From Lichenostomus cassidix (Eukaryota; Chordata; Aves; Passeriformes; Meliphagidae): a stretch of 64,000 nucleotides of DNA. The stretch is taken from the NCBI GenBank assembly GCA_008360975.2, contig CM039184.1, positions 49,256,797 through 49,320,796 on the forward strand, given 5' to 3'. Positions 23,701 through 37,366 of the stretch are shown here, one piece after another (the stretch's first letter is position 1; each line of letters begins with the position of its first letter). Made by a program: the position numbers and the translations under genes. Below the pieces are notes generated by a model, which worked only from the letters and a program-made list of their open reading frames with translations, searched no databases and was not told where the DNA came from.

Positions 23701-26700
23701 ATCATATTAAACATTTACATGTTAAAAAAAAAAAATCTGGAACTAAAATAAAAAATCAACAACTCTGTCTACCAATGCATAAAACTCCTCATTTTCTTGC
23801 CTTTCTCCTGATCTGGGTTTTAAAAACATGCTAAATTGCAGGAAGCCATTCCAGCCCTGCATAATGAAAATGCTGTCTGTGGAAATGAAGAATTGCAGCT
23901 TAAATACAGGACATCTGACCTGAAGTAAAAAGAAAATGTTACACATGAGTAGAAGGAGATATCTTGATGAAATACCTGAAGGAGAAAGTTTATATTATAC
24001 ATGTTCTTGTCAAGAACATTCTGGAGAATCTGAGACGACCAGTGGATTCCTGATTTTGAAATTATGTCAAACTCAGATTACAGAAACAGTAATAGGATGG
24101 TAAGATTGTGTTATGGTCATCTACTGTATAGAGAATCCTGTGGCATTCAAATAAACATATATATTTTATAATCCCTGAGAACACATTTGATCTGTGGAGA
24201 GTTGGACAGTTTAAAGTTTTGTTAATAGCTCAGAATATTTTTATGCTGCAATTGAGAAAGCAGGTTTTAATTCATAGCAGAGACTGTTTTGAGATAAGTG
24301 GGTTTTTGATCATTCTTGCTACTTCTTCCATTCATTGACTGAGAAATATCATTGGCAGGAATATGGTGAGCATCAGTCAAAATCCTGGAAGGCCTAGATT
24401 TCACAGGTGACATGTGAATCATTGACCAGACACGATGGCATGTGACTGCAGAGATTGACAACAGGAGGAAACTGAAACACACAAACTCAAAAAGCAGGAA
24501 GCTGATAAAGCAGAGAAGATAAAAAGGATATTGAATAGTGTAGCAAAATACACAGTCTGCAGAAGTAGAGTCATTCAGGCTGAAAACTTTGTGAGTTTTG
24601 TCCTATGACTTAAAAGGAGATAATAGCACTCAGACAGGAGGGAAACCAGTAGCATTTACTGTTTCAAAGTGATGTGGAACTTAAGATTAATGGAGAAATA
24701 AACTTCAATTCTAAACAGAAATGTAAAGGAAATTTTATTGAACGGGTCAGAGACACTGGGGACCACAAAGGAGCTGATGAGAATACTTCTAAACATTGCT
24801 ATCTCTCCACATTTTAGACAGTAATGGATGGTTGGATGGATGACAAATGAGAGCACAATGTAGTACAAGGGAGACATATCAAAGCCACTATTAAAGAAAG
24901 TGGAAATGGATTGGCCACTGTCTGAGGAAATCAGATACCAGGACTAGCAGACAAATCACGGAGTAGAGTCTACAGGGAACGGAGAAAAAAGGAAGACCAT
25001 AAAGATTTGTGCAGAAGATTTGTCTGGCTTGGAAAGACATCAGACAGCACTCTAAGAAAAAGGTGAGTTATGGATCATCTCAGAGGCCATGTCTCCTAGA
25101 TAAGTGATATTAGCAGGAGACTTGTCCAGTACACATTTAGACAACTCTCTGTGAATTGCATTGGAAGATGGAGCTCTGTTAAACAGGTGGTTTCCATGTG
25201 TTCTCATGAGGGTAACACTTGACTGTGCGTTGATGATACGCTGGCTGCTTAATCAATATCTGGTTGAAATATATGGCAACTGTAATGCAGGCCATTAAAA
25301 AAGACAATTTTTATGTTTTGCTCTGTACGACTACACTGCTGATGGCTGCTGATGTCCAAAGCAATTGTTGCAACACAGCTACATTTCAATGTTTTCTTAC
25401 CCTGTCACAGCAGTGACCTCACTCAGCTCTCTTCCCTCCACTCCTCTCAATGACTCTCCTGTTTCTCACTTTGTTCCACACCAGCCAAAATTTTTTTCTC
25501 AGCCAATTGTTTCCCCTTTACCTTAGCCACTGGTTTTCCCCACTGCTTTTACATAAATTTTGTTGTGACAAAAAAGCAGGATCAACAAAGTGGACTTCAA
25601 GTTATATGGAGAGGAGGAACAGACACAAGTGAGGACCAGACACAAGGATCTGTATCTTCCCAAATGTTTTGTGGAAAATACAAATAATTTTCCTTCATGG
25701 AGGGACCAAGCTTCCCTCCTAGGGGGAGCAGAAATTGCTCTCAGAGGAGAAGAGAGAGAAATGGTTTGTATTCCACACTGGCACAAATTTAGCTAGCAAT
25801 GTTGGGGTGAGCTAACCAAAACACCAAGAGACACTATATGGAGCACACACACAGCTTTCATGTCAAGAACCTTGCAGAGTGATTGCACCATGCCTAGTGC
25901 TTATGAGTCCAGGAAACTATCCATCTAACCAAAATACAATCTTTCATCAGGCAGGCTACTGCAACTAGACAGATTTGGAATAATTGACATTTAGAAACTC
26001 ATTTTCAGAGACAGGCATCAGCCAACAAATGGGTTATACTTAAGCCAAAGAGACTATTGTAATGTGCAAAATAAATAATGCACACACTGAATTATTTATT
26101 AATTAATTAATGGTGTCATAAACAAACTTTTACTGCCTAGTCTTTCAAAAAGTGTAAACTCATCTAAGTAAAAGCCAACTCAAGCTAAAAGGAAGGGAAA
26201 GTTATTCTGGATATTGAAAGCAGTGAAGTAAAAAATCCTAAAGAACATTTTTGCTAAACTTCCTACCTTTGGGTTCACAGAGACTGGAAATACCAAGATA
26301 CCAATGGAAAAGATGGTATCTCCAGAGTAGTGATTTATCAAAATACTTCACAAAGTTCTTAACACATATTGTTAAGAACACAAATTCCTCAATGTCATTT
26401 CAACCTTGGTATCCAAATATTCACTTGTCTTTAATTGCCAGTGACTTCACTCATGACTTATTAACAGCTCCTGTCTCTAGAAGCTTTGCCAGTAAATTGC
26501 CAAAGAGTAGTAGTGGCACAAATTTAGTGGAACAAAAAAGCTTCATACAAACCTTTTTTCCTTTAAACACACCATTATTAAAACAAGTTTCTATAAGGTG
26601 TATCATTTTCTTACCTCAGAGTTGCCTACAGAGAGTTAAGCTCTCTCTATCTCGTTTTCTACTAAACTTATAGTCCAAATGATTCCCAACCCAGTCTGAA

Positions 26701-27454
26701 AGAGAAATATCCTTCAGCTCAATTTTTGGAATCATGGCTTTTGGCAGAAAATGCTTTAGGGAGCTCTCATTCTATGACAAACTCACATGCTAATGAAGGC
26801 AAAACATTAAAAGCCCTGAAGAGAACCCAACGATTCCTTGACCCCACTAAAAGTAAGCTTGACACATGAAGACTCAGCTGTTCTGTCAGTTTCCTTGGCT
26901 GCTTCCTAACATACTTTCTGAGGAATAGTATCTGGCGGAAAATAGTTTCCTCCTTGCACAAAACTGCAAAACAACAAAACTTCGAAATCTTTCCTATCCT
27001 GAGTTGGACGAAGCCCAAGACTTTTTGAAGCTCTTTGCAGAAACCAAGAGATGCCCCACCAGCTAAGAGCCTGGTCTGAGGTGTTCAGCACTGATTATCC
27101 TTCTCCCTGAGCTACCAAGCCATTTGTTTCACCTGCCTCAAGGTGAGAGGAACCATTAATAAAGAAAAGAAACGATTACGTCTGCAAAATGAGCCGTTTT
27201 CTGTAACAAGCATAGGAGCTTTCACAGAAACCACCCAAAACACATTCCTTATCACTCCACAACAGAGAAAACACTTGGGAAGGAAAGCAGTGAGTGCTGT
27301 TCCCTTGGCCTGGTGTTGGCAGGGTATGTATCCAGACTTGGGCTTTTTTCTCATCCCAGAGGAGAGCTCTGATCCCAACCAAACGGGATGTTATTACCAA
27401 ATAAGCTGTTTTGTCCTTACAAACACTCCTCTTTCTGTCCCTTAAAAGAAGAAT

Positions 27455-27699
27455 GAAGAAAAAGAAAAGAGGAGGGGAGGGGAGGGAGGAGGGGAGGGGG
27501 AGGGAGGGGGAGGAGGAGGAGGAGGAGGGGGAGGAGGGAGGAGGGGGAGGGGAGGGGAGGACGGGAGGGGAGGGGAGGGGAGGACGGGAGGGGAGAGGAG
27601 AGGACGGGAGGGGAGGGGAGAGGAGAGGACGGGAGGGGAGACGAGGGGACGGGAGGGGAGACGAGGGGACGGGAGGGGAGGGGACGGGACGGGAGAAGA
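27455..27699. repeat. GGGGA-type polypurine tract
   Basis: Positions 27,455-27,561 are 107 consecutive purines. To 27,699 the purine run is interrupted only by single C in repeated GGACGGGAGGGGAG modules. It holds dozens of G3-G5 runs, so G-quadruplex or triplex formation is likely. The long frames that cross it on both strands (Pro/Ser-rich on -, Gly/Glu/Arg-rich on +) are artefacts of the repeat. Confidence 0.96.
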
Positions 27700-27889
27700 T
27701 TTGTGCAATACATGCACATCCTAGTGAAAGATTCTCAAGCCTGACGAGAGCAGGCAACATGTGATGAAAAGCATTTGGCTGCAAAATTCATGACGACGAA
27801 CTCTATTTGAAAACTGCTATTCAGAGGCAGCTTTAGCCACCACCAGCGCTCTCTCTGGGCCCCTCCGTGTTTGCTTTTCCATATCCCCT

Positions 27890-28370
27890 GGTAAATTTGC
27901 ACAAGGGTTCAAGGTCTGCCGCCGTGCCCGCAGCCTTTGCCAGCCCGGTCTGTGTGACGTGTGCAGGAAGCTCCAGGGTGACCTTTGCAGTGGGATTGCA
28001 GCTCCCCTGCCCCGGAGCGCCTCTCCCCGCAGCGCCGGGCGGAGCGGATTGCGGGATGTTGCCAAGGGACTGCCTTGGCAATCTCATGAAGCAATGCGGA
28101 GCCGCTGGGGCTGCCTGACCCTCCGGGACACTTTCTGTCACTTGGCCCGCAGCACGCAGCTCGGGGCGGATATGATTTCTTGGCTTTGCCCCCAGCGCAC
28201 CCTTCCTGCCAATTTCTCCGCATTTGCATTCTGCTGGTGCTCCCGATGGAAAAGGCGCTGCTCCCGCCGCCGCCAGCCACACCTGCTGGGGGTCACAGTG
28301 GCCCAATTCAGCACGAACCTCCCGACGCTTCAGCCTCCCCTCCGCACCTTTTGCATCTGCCTTGAGGCGT
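27890..28370. promoter_or_regulatory. Isolated CpG island in the intergenic block
   Basis: I counted about 32 CpG in the 480 bp from 27,901 to 28,380 at roughly 60 percent G+C, an observed/expected ratio near 0.7, in DNA that is otherwise about 40 percent G+C and CpG-poor. It contains GC-box-like GGGCGG cores, an octamer ATTTGCAT (about 28,220) and a TGACGT half-site (27,955). Long frames on both strands (27,833-28,426 minus, 27,959-28,615 plus) follow from the scarcity of stops in GC-rich DNA and match no family I know. It could be a promoter of an unannotated transcript or a regulatory element. Confidence 0.6.
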
Positions 28371-31300
28371 CCTGTGTGCTTCATCTTCCCCTGATAAGCC
28401 CCTGTCCCCTTCACCCCTCTCTCCATGGCACATGGCTCAAGCCAGCATGTCTACAGAAAACCCTCTGGAAGAGTAATTTTAAAGTCTCTCTTAGTTGCTG
28501 TTCTAAATGTAAAGGGAACAGCAAAGGAAAAAGTATTCTACTTAATTTTCAGATTCCTGATAACAAAAACTTTGTTGAGTCTACAACTGAAATATTAGGG
28601 AAAGACCATCAATAAATAAGATTTCTTTGGATGACCAGGAAGCTCTGCAGAAAAAGAAAAGACAAAATTAGAGTGAGGTGAAATCCACAGTGGGGTTAAG
28701 TGGTTGGCAGTGGCTAAACTAAGAAGACATAGCTGAAGAAACAAAATATTTTAGGCTTGATTTTCATTAGTAGATACAAGCAAGTATGCACGGCAAGTAA
28801 TCCCAGCTCATTGTGCAGCAGCTGCTCTGAGCAGCGCAGTAAGGACAGCCCAGGCTCTGGGACAAGTTGTACACAGCCCTGGGGCACAGTCTATCCCTGA
28901 GGCACTTCTGGCTGCACTTCTTCACACCACAAAGGCAATGCAATTACATGTGCTCTTGTTTTGCCTCCTCTCTGGTTTAGTTTACTGTCTCTTCTTCCCT
29001 TTCCCTAAACTCTCAGTCTGTAACTTAAAAAAAGGATGACATCACTTAGTACAATGTAATTAGACTAAACGAGGGAAATTGAATTTACTAGGAGGAAATC
29101 CTGGTTTTGCTCTAATGCTTCCTGTCTGTTCTGGATATTAGGCTCAAAAAGACCAGAGAGAGAGTACCTGTTCCACCATCAGTATATTTTCCCTAAAAAT
29201 CTCTGGACATCAAAGGTATGCATTTATTTTCCTAATTAGCATTGGTATTTATGCATAGTCTTACTGACTGGCATTTAATGACATCAAAGAGTCACTTATA
29301 GCACATCACATACATGGTTTAGCCCCTTCCAGTTCTTCTGCAGGAGGTTTGCTCCAATGGCCTATACCAATTTCAGCAGGGCTGTCCTGCTTTATTAGTC
29401 CCCCTTTTTCCTGTACAAGCTTTCTTCCCTCAGCCCTGCTCAGAGTTCAAAGCACACATATGCTACAGGTGAGGTATTCAGCTCAGCTTCATCTGTTTTA
29501 CCTGCTGCAGGAGGTTCACCTTGCTGAAGAGGCTCAAAACAGGTGGAGCAAGGATGCACTGGGGATAGGAACTGAAGGAGCAGTTTCTCAGCATCTTTTG
29601 TAGACGTGTTGCATGGAGGTGCAGCTTGCAGCTGGCCAGCCATGCTGCTTCAGGGACCCAGGGAGGCTTGGAATGTACCTATCTATGTCACACACTGGTG
29701 ATGGGAGTGCAATCAGACTCTCCTGTGCTGGTTTATGGATGGGCAGCAATGCAGAGCAGGAGCAGAGAGCTCTGCTCCAGCTGCAAAGTCCTCCAGAAAC
29801 AGCTGCTTAGCCTGTGGGAAGCCAAGAGAGGATATTATGTTAGGCCATGGTTCCTTTTCCAATGCCATGAATGGCCCAGAAAATTTTGTTCATGTCACCC
29901 TGTCCCTGGACTCAGCATGGTTGCTTGTAGAGAGGCAGCACAGGATCTCACCACACTTGTTCTCAGGCAAAGTGATCTCAGCTCCATCCATTTGCCTTTC
30001 CCAGTGGTGTTTCCTGCTTCACCTCACCATGTGTTTTGCTCTGCACAGACTGACAGGGTGTACCCTGTCACCCATCCAGTCTGTGTGTGCTGTGCTCCAC
30101 GTGGTGTCCCTCCAGGATGAACAGGCAGTGACACAGGAGAATAATCAAGCAGACCAACGTGCTTGAATCAGTCTCAGTCATGTCCCAGTGGTGGCCAGCA
30201 GCTCTCACATGCTGATGCTTTTCTCAAGGCCCCCTCTGGTCTTAAGAGTTACTCTCCTCCAGATCTGCCAGCCCTGCTCACACCAAAGACAAAGCTAGGG
30301 AATTTTGGAGGGCACTGCTCAACAAAGCTGGGCTCCTGACATGCCCTGCTCCAGCCCTGCCCTGTTCACACATCCCTGGGCAGTCACAGTGGCCCCACAC
30401 CAGGCAAGGGGTGTTTGCTGTCCAGGGGTGCCCTGCCCAGCCTCTCACTGCTCGCTGGAGCTGCATAGATTTCACGTTTCATGGGAAAAAGCATTAGTCT
30501 CAGTGTCCTTGGGTGTTTCTTTATAGAAATACATTAATTTGGACAAAGGAAGTTAATCACCTTTTGCTAAAAATAGGGATGACTGCAGCGCAGATTTAGC
30601 AGCAATATAGATCTGTAGCTATTTAATTCTAGGGCCCACTCTTGGAAGAACAGCTAAATATTCCAGCTTTCTAAAGGTTGAGATACATGTCTAGTTGTGA
30701 TCCATTTAGAGCATGTAGTTCAGACATCTAATGCATAGCCAAAAGTGAAAAGTACTTCTGAAAGTCTTGGGTGGCAAGCAGACTGCTGGCTATCCCTATG
30801 TCCTAGCACTACCCACAGCCCCTAGCCCAGCAATAACTCTCAACATTTTCTGCTACTGCAGTTCATCTTCTTTGTCCTGTCTTGGTGCCACCCCACTCTG
30901 CACTTGGACTAGGAGTTTATAACCCAGGAAAGGCTGGGCTATTTCAGGGTTAGAGTGTCTGAGTGGGACTAAGAACTCTCCAACACCTGTCTTCCTTCTG
31001 CCTCTGCTTTTGCAGAGCATGGTGAGCCCAAACAGAAACATGTAAACTCATTATGTTTCCACTGCTCTGCTTATAAAGAGAGAAAAAATGGGACATCCTC
31101 TTCAAAGCACTTGAAAAATCTGCAGATGGAAAGTTCTATAGAAGAGCAGAGAAATGGAATAATGCTCTCTAACTAGCTCTTTGCTAACAGAGAGATGTAA
31201 AATTGCTGGATTCTAATTTGAAATGATAAATTGAAAACTTGAATTTTTTTCTAGGCAAGATTTTTTTAGACTGTCAAATTACAACACCCAGAATTAAATT

Positions 31301-33239
31301 CCATAATATTGAAAGATTATGAGCATAATAAGGTGCAATATGACACAAACATCTTACTTGTGTCAACTTAAATTAAAAATCTGCATTTTCAGATCTTTTT
31401 CTCTGCATGTATCTACAAACTGAGCAGTGACCCAGCAGCTGTGCCATGTGTCAGCAATGTGGAACAGATCCTGCCCCTCACACCTGACTCAGAAGAAAAT
31501 TGTGAGGTCAAGTATTGCTTCACCTCTGGGAGTCTGACATCCAAGATGTTCTGATGCCCCAGAATTAGACAGGAAAGCAGGTATAAATTAGGAGAAAAGT
31601 GAGGAAAAAATGGTTTTCCAGCTCTCTTTTGTGTTTTCTCTGGAAAAAGCACATTTATGTTGCTCTGTCAACAGTCAGGCACGTGCATTGTGTAAGGTTG
31701 AGTGGGCCTCGTGGGTTACAGAGCTGTCACCAAGTATGGACAGAAATTTGTATTGTGTAAAGAAGATGACATTTTCCTAAGGGCATGTTCTGCAAAGTGT
31801 GCCAGAAAGGCTGCTCTCTTTCTGTGTCCAGATGATCTGCAACATGAAGAAACTCCTGCTCTGCATAGCTAGAGGCTCAAGAGGGTTATAAAGGTCAGAG
31901 CAATATAATGTTAATCTTAAATTATCTGGTTAAGTTTCAGAGTAGCTGTTTGTGACAGAAGATTGTGATAAAATCAGCACATATGCTGTAGTGTGGTGCA
32001 GACTGGGTAAGCAGGAGGTATTCAACCTTCTTGGACAAAGCTGGTCTCTAGCCTTCAGTGGCAATTTTGGCAGAGACAGCACCATTTAGCATCTTCAGAA
32101 ATAACACCACCTTTGCCTTTTTAAATGAAGGTCTTTCTGACTTGTGTGATTGCTACTCAGCTGGAGACTGAAATAGGCACAGCCACAAGAAGGTGTCTTT
32201 GGTGGGTAGGTCAGCAAAAGCAACCAGGGTAACCAGTGTGGAATGCATGGGATGCCTAACCCTCCTTCAGTTCTGATGTTGCAGCTTCCTGTCTGGACAA
32301 ATGAATACAATCTGAGCCCAGAAGGGTATCAGATGTGTTAGCTCTGATTAAAACTATTACCTCTCATTGTAAATTTTGCCTCTCTAGGTAGGGAAGGGGC
32401 AAGTAACTGGCAATGGGATAGTGCCCTTAGAAGTGCCTGCAAAGTCTTCCCTGAGAGTGAGATTCATCTCATGTCCCTTGAGAGTGGGATAAACCTGTTT
32501 CTCTGATTTAAAGCAAAACTGACAGTTACCATTATTCCATCTAGCAAAGAGTAAGGAATACTAATCTAATCTTGAAGCAGAGGCTAATGGCATCGTCTCT
32601 TCCAAACCAAATGGTGCCTTTCCATAACTGTATCAACAACCATAACAATCTCTGTAGCTTAGGTTGGATTAATTTGTTAGCAACAATTAATGGAATCACA
32701 CTGCAGAACTACCAAAATCAGGAATTGCTACTTTAAATTGAACCGCTGTTGAATTTTCCTGGGTGGTACCTTTCTTAATCTCCTGTTCCAAGTGAAAGGT
32801 GAAAAGTCTTTTTTTAAACTTCACTTTATTACTAAAAATAAAACTAGCACAGATGAACTTTGAAATATATGTAATTGAGTCTCATGTGATCAGAGGAACC
32901 AGTGTTGACAGGGACTCTCTTATTTTACATAAGTTAAGAGATGTTCTCAGCCAGTGCTAGTGGAGAGCATGTTATTGTTTGCAAACAGCATAAATCTGCT
33001 TTTGATTTGCAACATTGGTGGATCACCTCTAAAAAACAGACTGAGCTAATTTTAGGTTAGTATTTGTAATACATCAGTTTAGATCTGTCAGCACATTACA
33101 GTAAAATTTAATGTTACAGATTCCACTGAATTTCATGACAAATCCTAATACAGAAGCTGGAAACCTTGAGTTCCTAAGGTGGAAACTGTGTTTAGCTTTA
33201 ACACTACATGCTATTTAAAGACTCATTAAAACATTTTCC

Positions 33240-33450
33240 AGAGCTGCAGTGGCCTGAGATGCTGCCTGGGAGCGAGCCTGCAGCTGTTTGCTCGCAGCGC
33301 ACAGGAACTCTGTGTCGTCTTGCGGGGCAAGTCGGCGCCTTTTTGTTTCATAGTGGTTGTGTTTTGCTGAATGCAAATAAATAAATCACGTTGGTGTGAC
33401 AAGGGCTGCCCTTTGGTGCCGAGCACAGCCCACGTTCTCGGGGAGCAGTG
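33240..33450. promoter_or_regulatory. CpG-bearing patch with octamer motif, candidate regulatory element
   Basis: Seven CpG occur within about 80 bp (33,270-33,345). They are followed by an AT-rich run containing ATGCAAAT (33,371-33,378) and a repeated AAAT. The patch stands out from its surroundings. Assignment as regulatory is inference; no core promoter element was identified. Confidence 0.3.
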
Positions 33451-33536
33451 AGGAACCTGTCTGCTGAGCTGTTGTTCCCTGCAGTGCACCAGTGCTGCTG
33501 GAAGCTGCTGGCAGTGCTGCCCTGAGCTCTCCTGTC

Positions 33537-33562
33537 CCAGCACCAGCACCAGCACCAGCATT
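33537..33562. repeat. Short (CCAGCA)n repeat
   Basis: About four imperfect-edge copies of the CCAGCA hexamer lie in a locally GC-rich stretch. They give the repeated Cys-Trp and Ala-Pro patterns in the overlapping frames. Confidence 0.85.
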
Positions 33563-36500
33563 GCTGCAGAGAGCAGGGCTGGGAGAGCTGCAGGGCCTTC
33601 CAGCAGCCTCCACTGCAGCCACAGCGTGCTGCTTCAGCTGGATATGCCAGCCTGGCCAAACCCAGCCCCAGGGCACAGGTGAGGAGCAGCACAGCTGCTG
33701 TATTGCCCCACATACCGATGGAGCCAGGGAGGTTTTGTACTGCCATTGCAGAAGTGGTTTTGTGCTCCTCTGTCTCCATTGCCATAAAAGGAGGAGAAGA
33801 GCACTTTTCTACTTCCCAGAAAAACTGTGGCTAAAAACAAACGAAGGATTTTGAGTCACTCAGTAACAACGATGGGTATCAGATAGCATAAAGCAGAGAT
33901 CACTCCGCTTGTCTTCTGCATTCTCTGTCAATTGATTCATTGCTTTCAGACTTTTTCAAACTTGTTTAATGGACTTAGACTTCCACGATCCTAGTAATTA
34001 CAGTACATACAAAGTTTTCATCAAAACCTTTTCAAACAAAAAATTATTTATAATAAATGGAGACCTTTTTCTTCTCCAAATCATCCAAAGAGAATTTATC
34101 GGACAAATCTCACAGCTTCTGCTTTCTTTTGGAGTTGTTGGCAAGGAAGCGCCTTTAAACACAACCTATTTGAAACAACATTACCATCTAGTGGAGAACA
34201 TGATCCAGTACTGATGTGAACTCCTTAATGTAAAATATACACTGTGTGACTGGTGCACAAATGCAGAATTAGGAAGCCAATGAAATATTCATTTTGAAAA
34301 TCAATGCTTGAAGTTAGCTGACTGGTTTAACAGAGGAGTAAAAGAGTCTTTGACTCCTACTGTAGATAACTAATATTAAAAATGCAGGAAATTAGTATAA
34401 GAATCTCTATACTAGTTTTAATTCCCCAAGATTTTTAGAAGAAAACTTTGATATTCATTCTGACAAAGCAGCTAAATCTTTACCTGGAAAAGAGATAACA
34501 AAATGCAATTACTCTCTCTATATAAATGATGTAAAAATTAGAGCCTGAATTAAATCAATACAAATCAAACCTTTCATGTTGGTGTAAATGGAAATACTGA
34601 GGCCTTCCTACAGTTTCTCTCTGATGCTCCATGTGTTTCTTGGGTTTCTCTGCTGTGTCCCACCAGTTGCCTCCCCTGCACAGGCTTTGGTAAAACAGCC
34701 AGCATTCAGAGGGGCCTCCACTGTGAAGCACAGCTCTAGGAGCATGCAGGACACATAACAACACTCTTAAATCTGTCTGGTCTCATCTGTGTCATCACTG
34801 TCCTACCATGCTTCTTTCCTCATTGCCACATTTACTTCAGCATTGTAGCTGAAACCAGTTTGCAGTTGTAGACTTGGCTAGCTTGTCAGTCCTTTAGAGT
34901 TTTGCCTAAACCCCTCTGATTTGGGAAAAAGTTAACTGTTAGGAAAACACACCACAGTCTGGGGCCACTAACATTACATGGTGCTCAAATGCCCCAGTAG
35001 GGAGCTGGACAGAAAAATGAAGGTCAATGAGTGCTTTTAAATCCACCCATGATGTGTGCCACATTTCACTGGTAGAAGGTTGCCTAGAGCAACATGCACA
35101 CGTGTGAAAAGCCATCCTAAGAACTTGGTTCAGCTTCTCTCATCTCCCTGCTGCTCTGTACAAGCCCTGGCATCACTTAGAAAAGCTGCACCTCGTGGGA
35201 GTTGCTGTCTGGAGGAGACGGAAGTGCTCTGTGCAGCACAGCCACAGTGGTTGCACAATACTGAATAACAGTGTTACAGCACATCCTTCGCTTGGGGTCA
35301 CAGTAGCTGCTTTGCTTTGGAGATTACAGGCTTATGTTTCAAACTCCTAGGGTAATAAACACATTAAAAAATAACCCAGCAACAGCAGGGCCCCTCCCCC
35401 AGAGGCAGTTTGTTATCTCAAGTAGGAATGATAAGGGTGTCATCCTGTTCCTGTTAGAATTGATGATCAAATTCCTCCCTGGGGATAAATTTGGGTACCT
35501 TAATATCAGGCATTACAAGGAAAGTAAAATGAGACAATAAAATACCTGCCAAAAGTTTTGTGAGTTTTCCTTTTAAAGGCAAATTTCTTTCCTTCCTGAT
35601 AAGATGCAGCAGGGTAATACTTCACAATGTTGGTGTTTCTTCACTTACATAGACAGAACATGCTGGATCTGAGAGACAGAAAGTCCTTAAAACTTGTAAT
35701 TAAGAAGATCGTTCCAATCTACCCATGGTAAACCTATATTGTAATCAGCCTGATTTTTGTGATGAGCACGGATATGAGAGCTGTTTCATTTTTAGTCCTC
35801 CTTCAGTAACAGCAATGGCTATATAGCCAGGCTACTTGCTTGAAGCTTTACAATCCTTTTGCAAAAGACTGTTGAAGAGAGCTGGAAAACTCTTTCATTA
35901 CAGTCAGAAAATAGGAAAAATGGCCAAATGAATTAAGGCAAGGGAATGAGCTTGGCCTTTTCCTTGTGGAATATGCAGTACATATTTTCACAATTCCATC
36001 TAACCTCCAGTGAGACTCCTAACTGCTTTTTTCGCTTCCAAATTAGGCCAGTTTGGTATCCCGTGAGAACATTACACTGAATGTCCAGGGGCTTGGTAAA
36101 CTAACACAGCTGACAATTTGTGTGTTGCTCACTTTTAAAGGTTGCTCCTACCTTTAAAAATTGCAACCACAATGTGGTCTCAGACCAGTGCCTTGCCCAT
36201 TTATGTAGCATGGGGACTGGAAACAGAGGAAGCTGGGTTGTCACGATGAACATAATTCCAGACTGGAAACTTCCGTGAATCTTGCAAACCTCCATAGGGG
36301 AAAAAGAAATGCAGGTGTAGAAGATTTTTTGCACAGATGATATTTCAGAAGATAAAAGCTTAGGAAGGTTTCTGAGTGGTCTTGATTCTTATAACGGTAT
36401 GGTGCCCTATGGAAACAAAATGCTTTAGTACAGTAGAAGTTACATAATTGGGAATGAATAATCTATGCCATAGCTACAGAATAAATCTTGGGATGATAGG

Positions 36501-37366
36501 AAATTACTGAAAAGGCCTTAGAAGCCATGGCCATTGCCAGGAAATTTAACATGAGTCCCCAGTGAGTGCTGGAACAAGAACATAATCTACAAACATGGAA
36601 AGGAAGGACTAACCAGGGGCATGCAGAAGACCACTAATGGACCATCACATATAGTTTCTGTGTCTGTCTTCCAATAATTATGAAAAATGGAAGGTGCTAC
36701 AGAAGCCCACAACATGAATGGTAAGGGCCTGACAAAATGCTTCACATTGCCTTCATACTCACTATACTTCAGTGAAGAGCAGTTTTGAAGTTGACCTGAA
36801 GACAGTCAAGGTATGTCAACATGGAATGGTGTAGGCTTACATGAGTGAGCTCTTTCTATACTCCCAAGTTTTCTGGGCACAGGGTAACTCCAAACTGGGA
36901 ATCATGTAACTGCCTGAGTTTGGACTGCACTGAACTCAAATGAACAAACTTAGCTACAAAGCAGAGCAATAAGGTGTGGGTTCTGGGTAAAATTAACTAC
37001 CTCTTTTGGAAGGCTCAGTATATCTCAGATGGCAGACAGCTTTTTGTAAATCTGCCTCTTGGGAATTGTGGAGACATGCCCTGAGAAATAGCCAAAGATC
37101 AGGAACGGAAGGGAGGAGCTAAATTTGAAACCATTCATCAGGAATGGTACATGGCCTAACTTAACATCCTTCTTTCCTGACTGAAAAAGCAAGATAGTGA
37201 TATGCATAAAAGCTTCCAGACTGCCCATGCCCTTAGTTTCCTTACTGAAGAGGGCTGGCAGTGCCAACAACTTCTGGGCAGAAACCATGCTTAGTAATGA
37301 AGGAAATCTGGGAGAAAACATAAAATCTTTAGAGAACTCCATTCCAATGTTGATCTGCCGGTACAA

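Larger units (their letters stand above)
17583..27454. other. Intergenic, unique sequence
   Basis: Contains only the candidate exon at 18.05 kb, the two-strand open frames at 20.3-20.7 kb and short homopolymers (poly-T at 17.96 kb, poly-A at 23.72 kb). Segments around 21.5-23.6 kb are somewhat richer in G+C and carry several frames of 60-135 codons without recognisable domains. Confidence 0.7.
28371..37366. other. Intergenic, unique sequence
   Basis: Apart from the CpG-bearing patch at 33.24-33.45 kb and the hexamer repeat at 33.54 kb, nothing was recognised. The frames at 29.3-30.2 kb (up to 164 codons) and 33.2-33.9 kb (up to 145 codons) lie in locally GC-richer DNA and match no known protein. 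Confidence 0.7.

Noticed and set aside
27176..27784. 202-codon minus-strand frame and 117-codon plus-strand frame rich in Pro/Ser or Gly/Glu
   Set aside because: Both are translations of the GGGGA purine tract and lose all complexity there; no domain outside the repeat.
27833..28615. Long frames on both strands (197 and 218 codons) over the CpG island
   Set aside because: GC-rich DNA has few stops; overlapping frames on both strands and no recognisable domain argue against coding.
29349..30166. Overlapping + strand frames up to 164 codons
   Set aside because: Locally GC-richer DNA, several frames open together, no domain or splice structure.
33226..33854. Frames up to 145 codons with Cys-Trp or Ala-Pro repeats
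   Set aside because: The repeats come from the CCAGCA hexamer, and flanking residues match no family.
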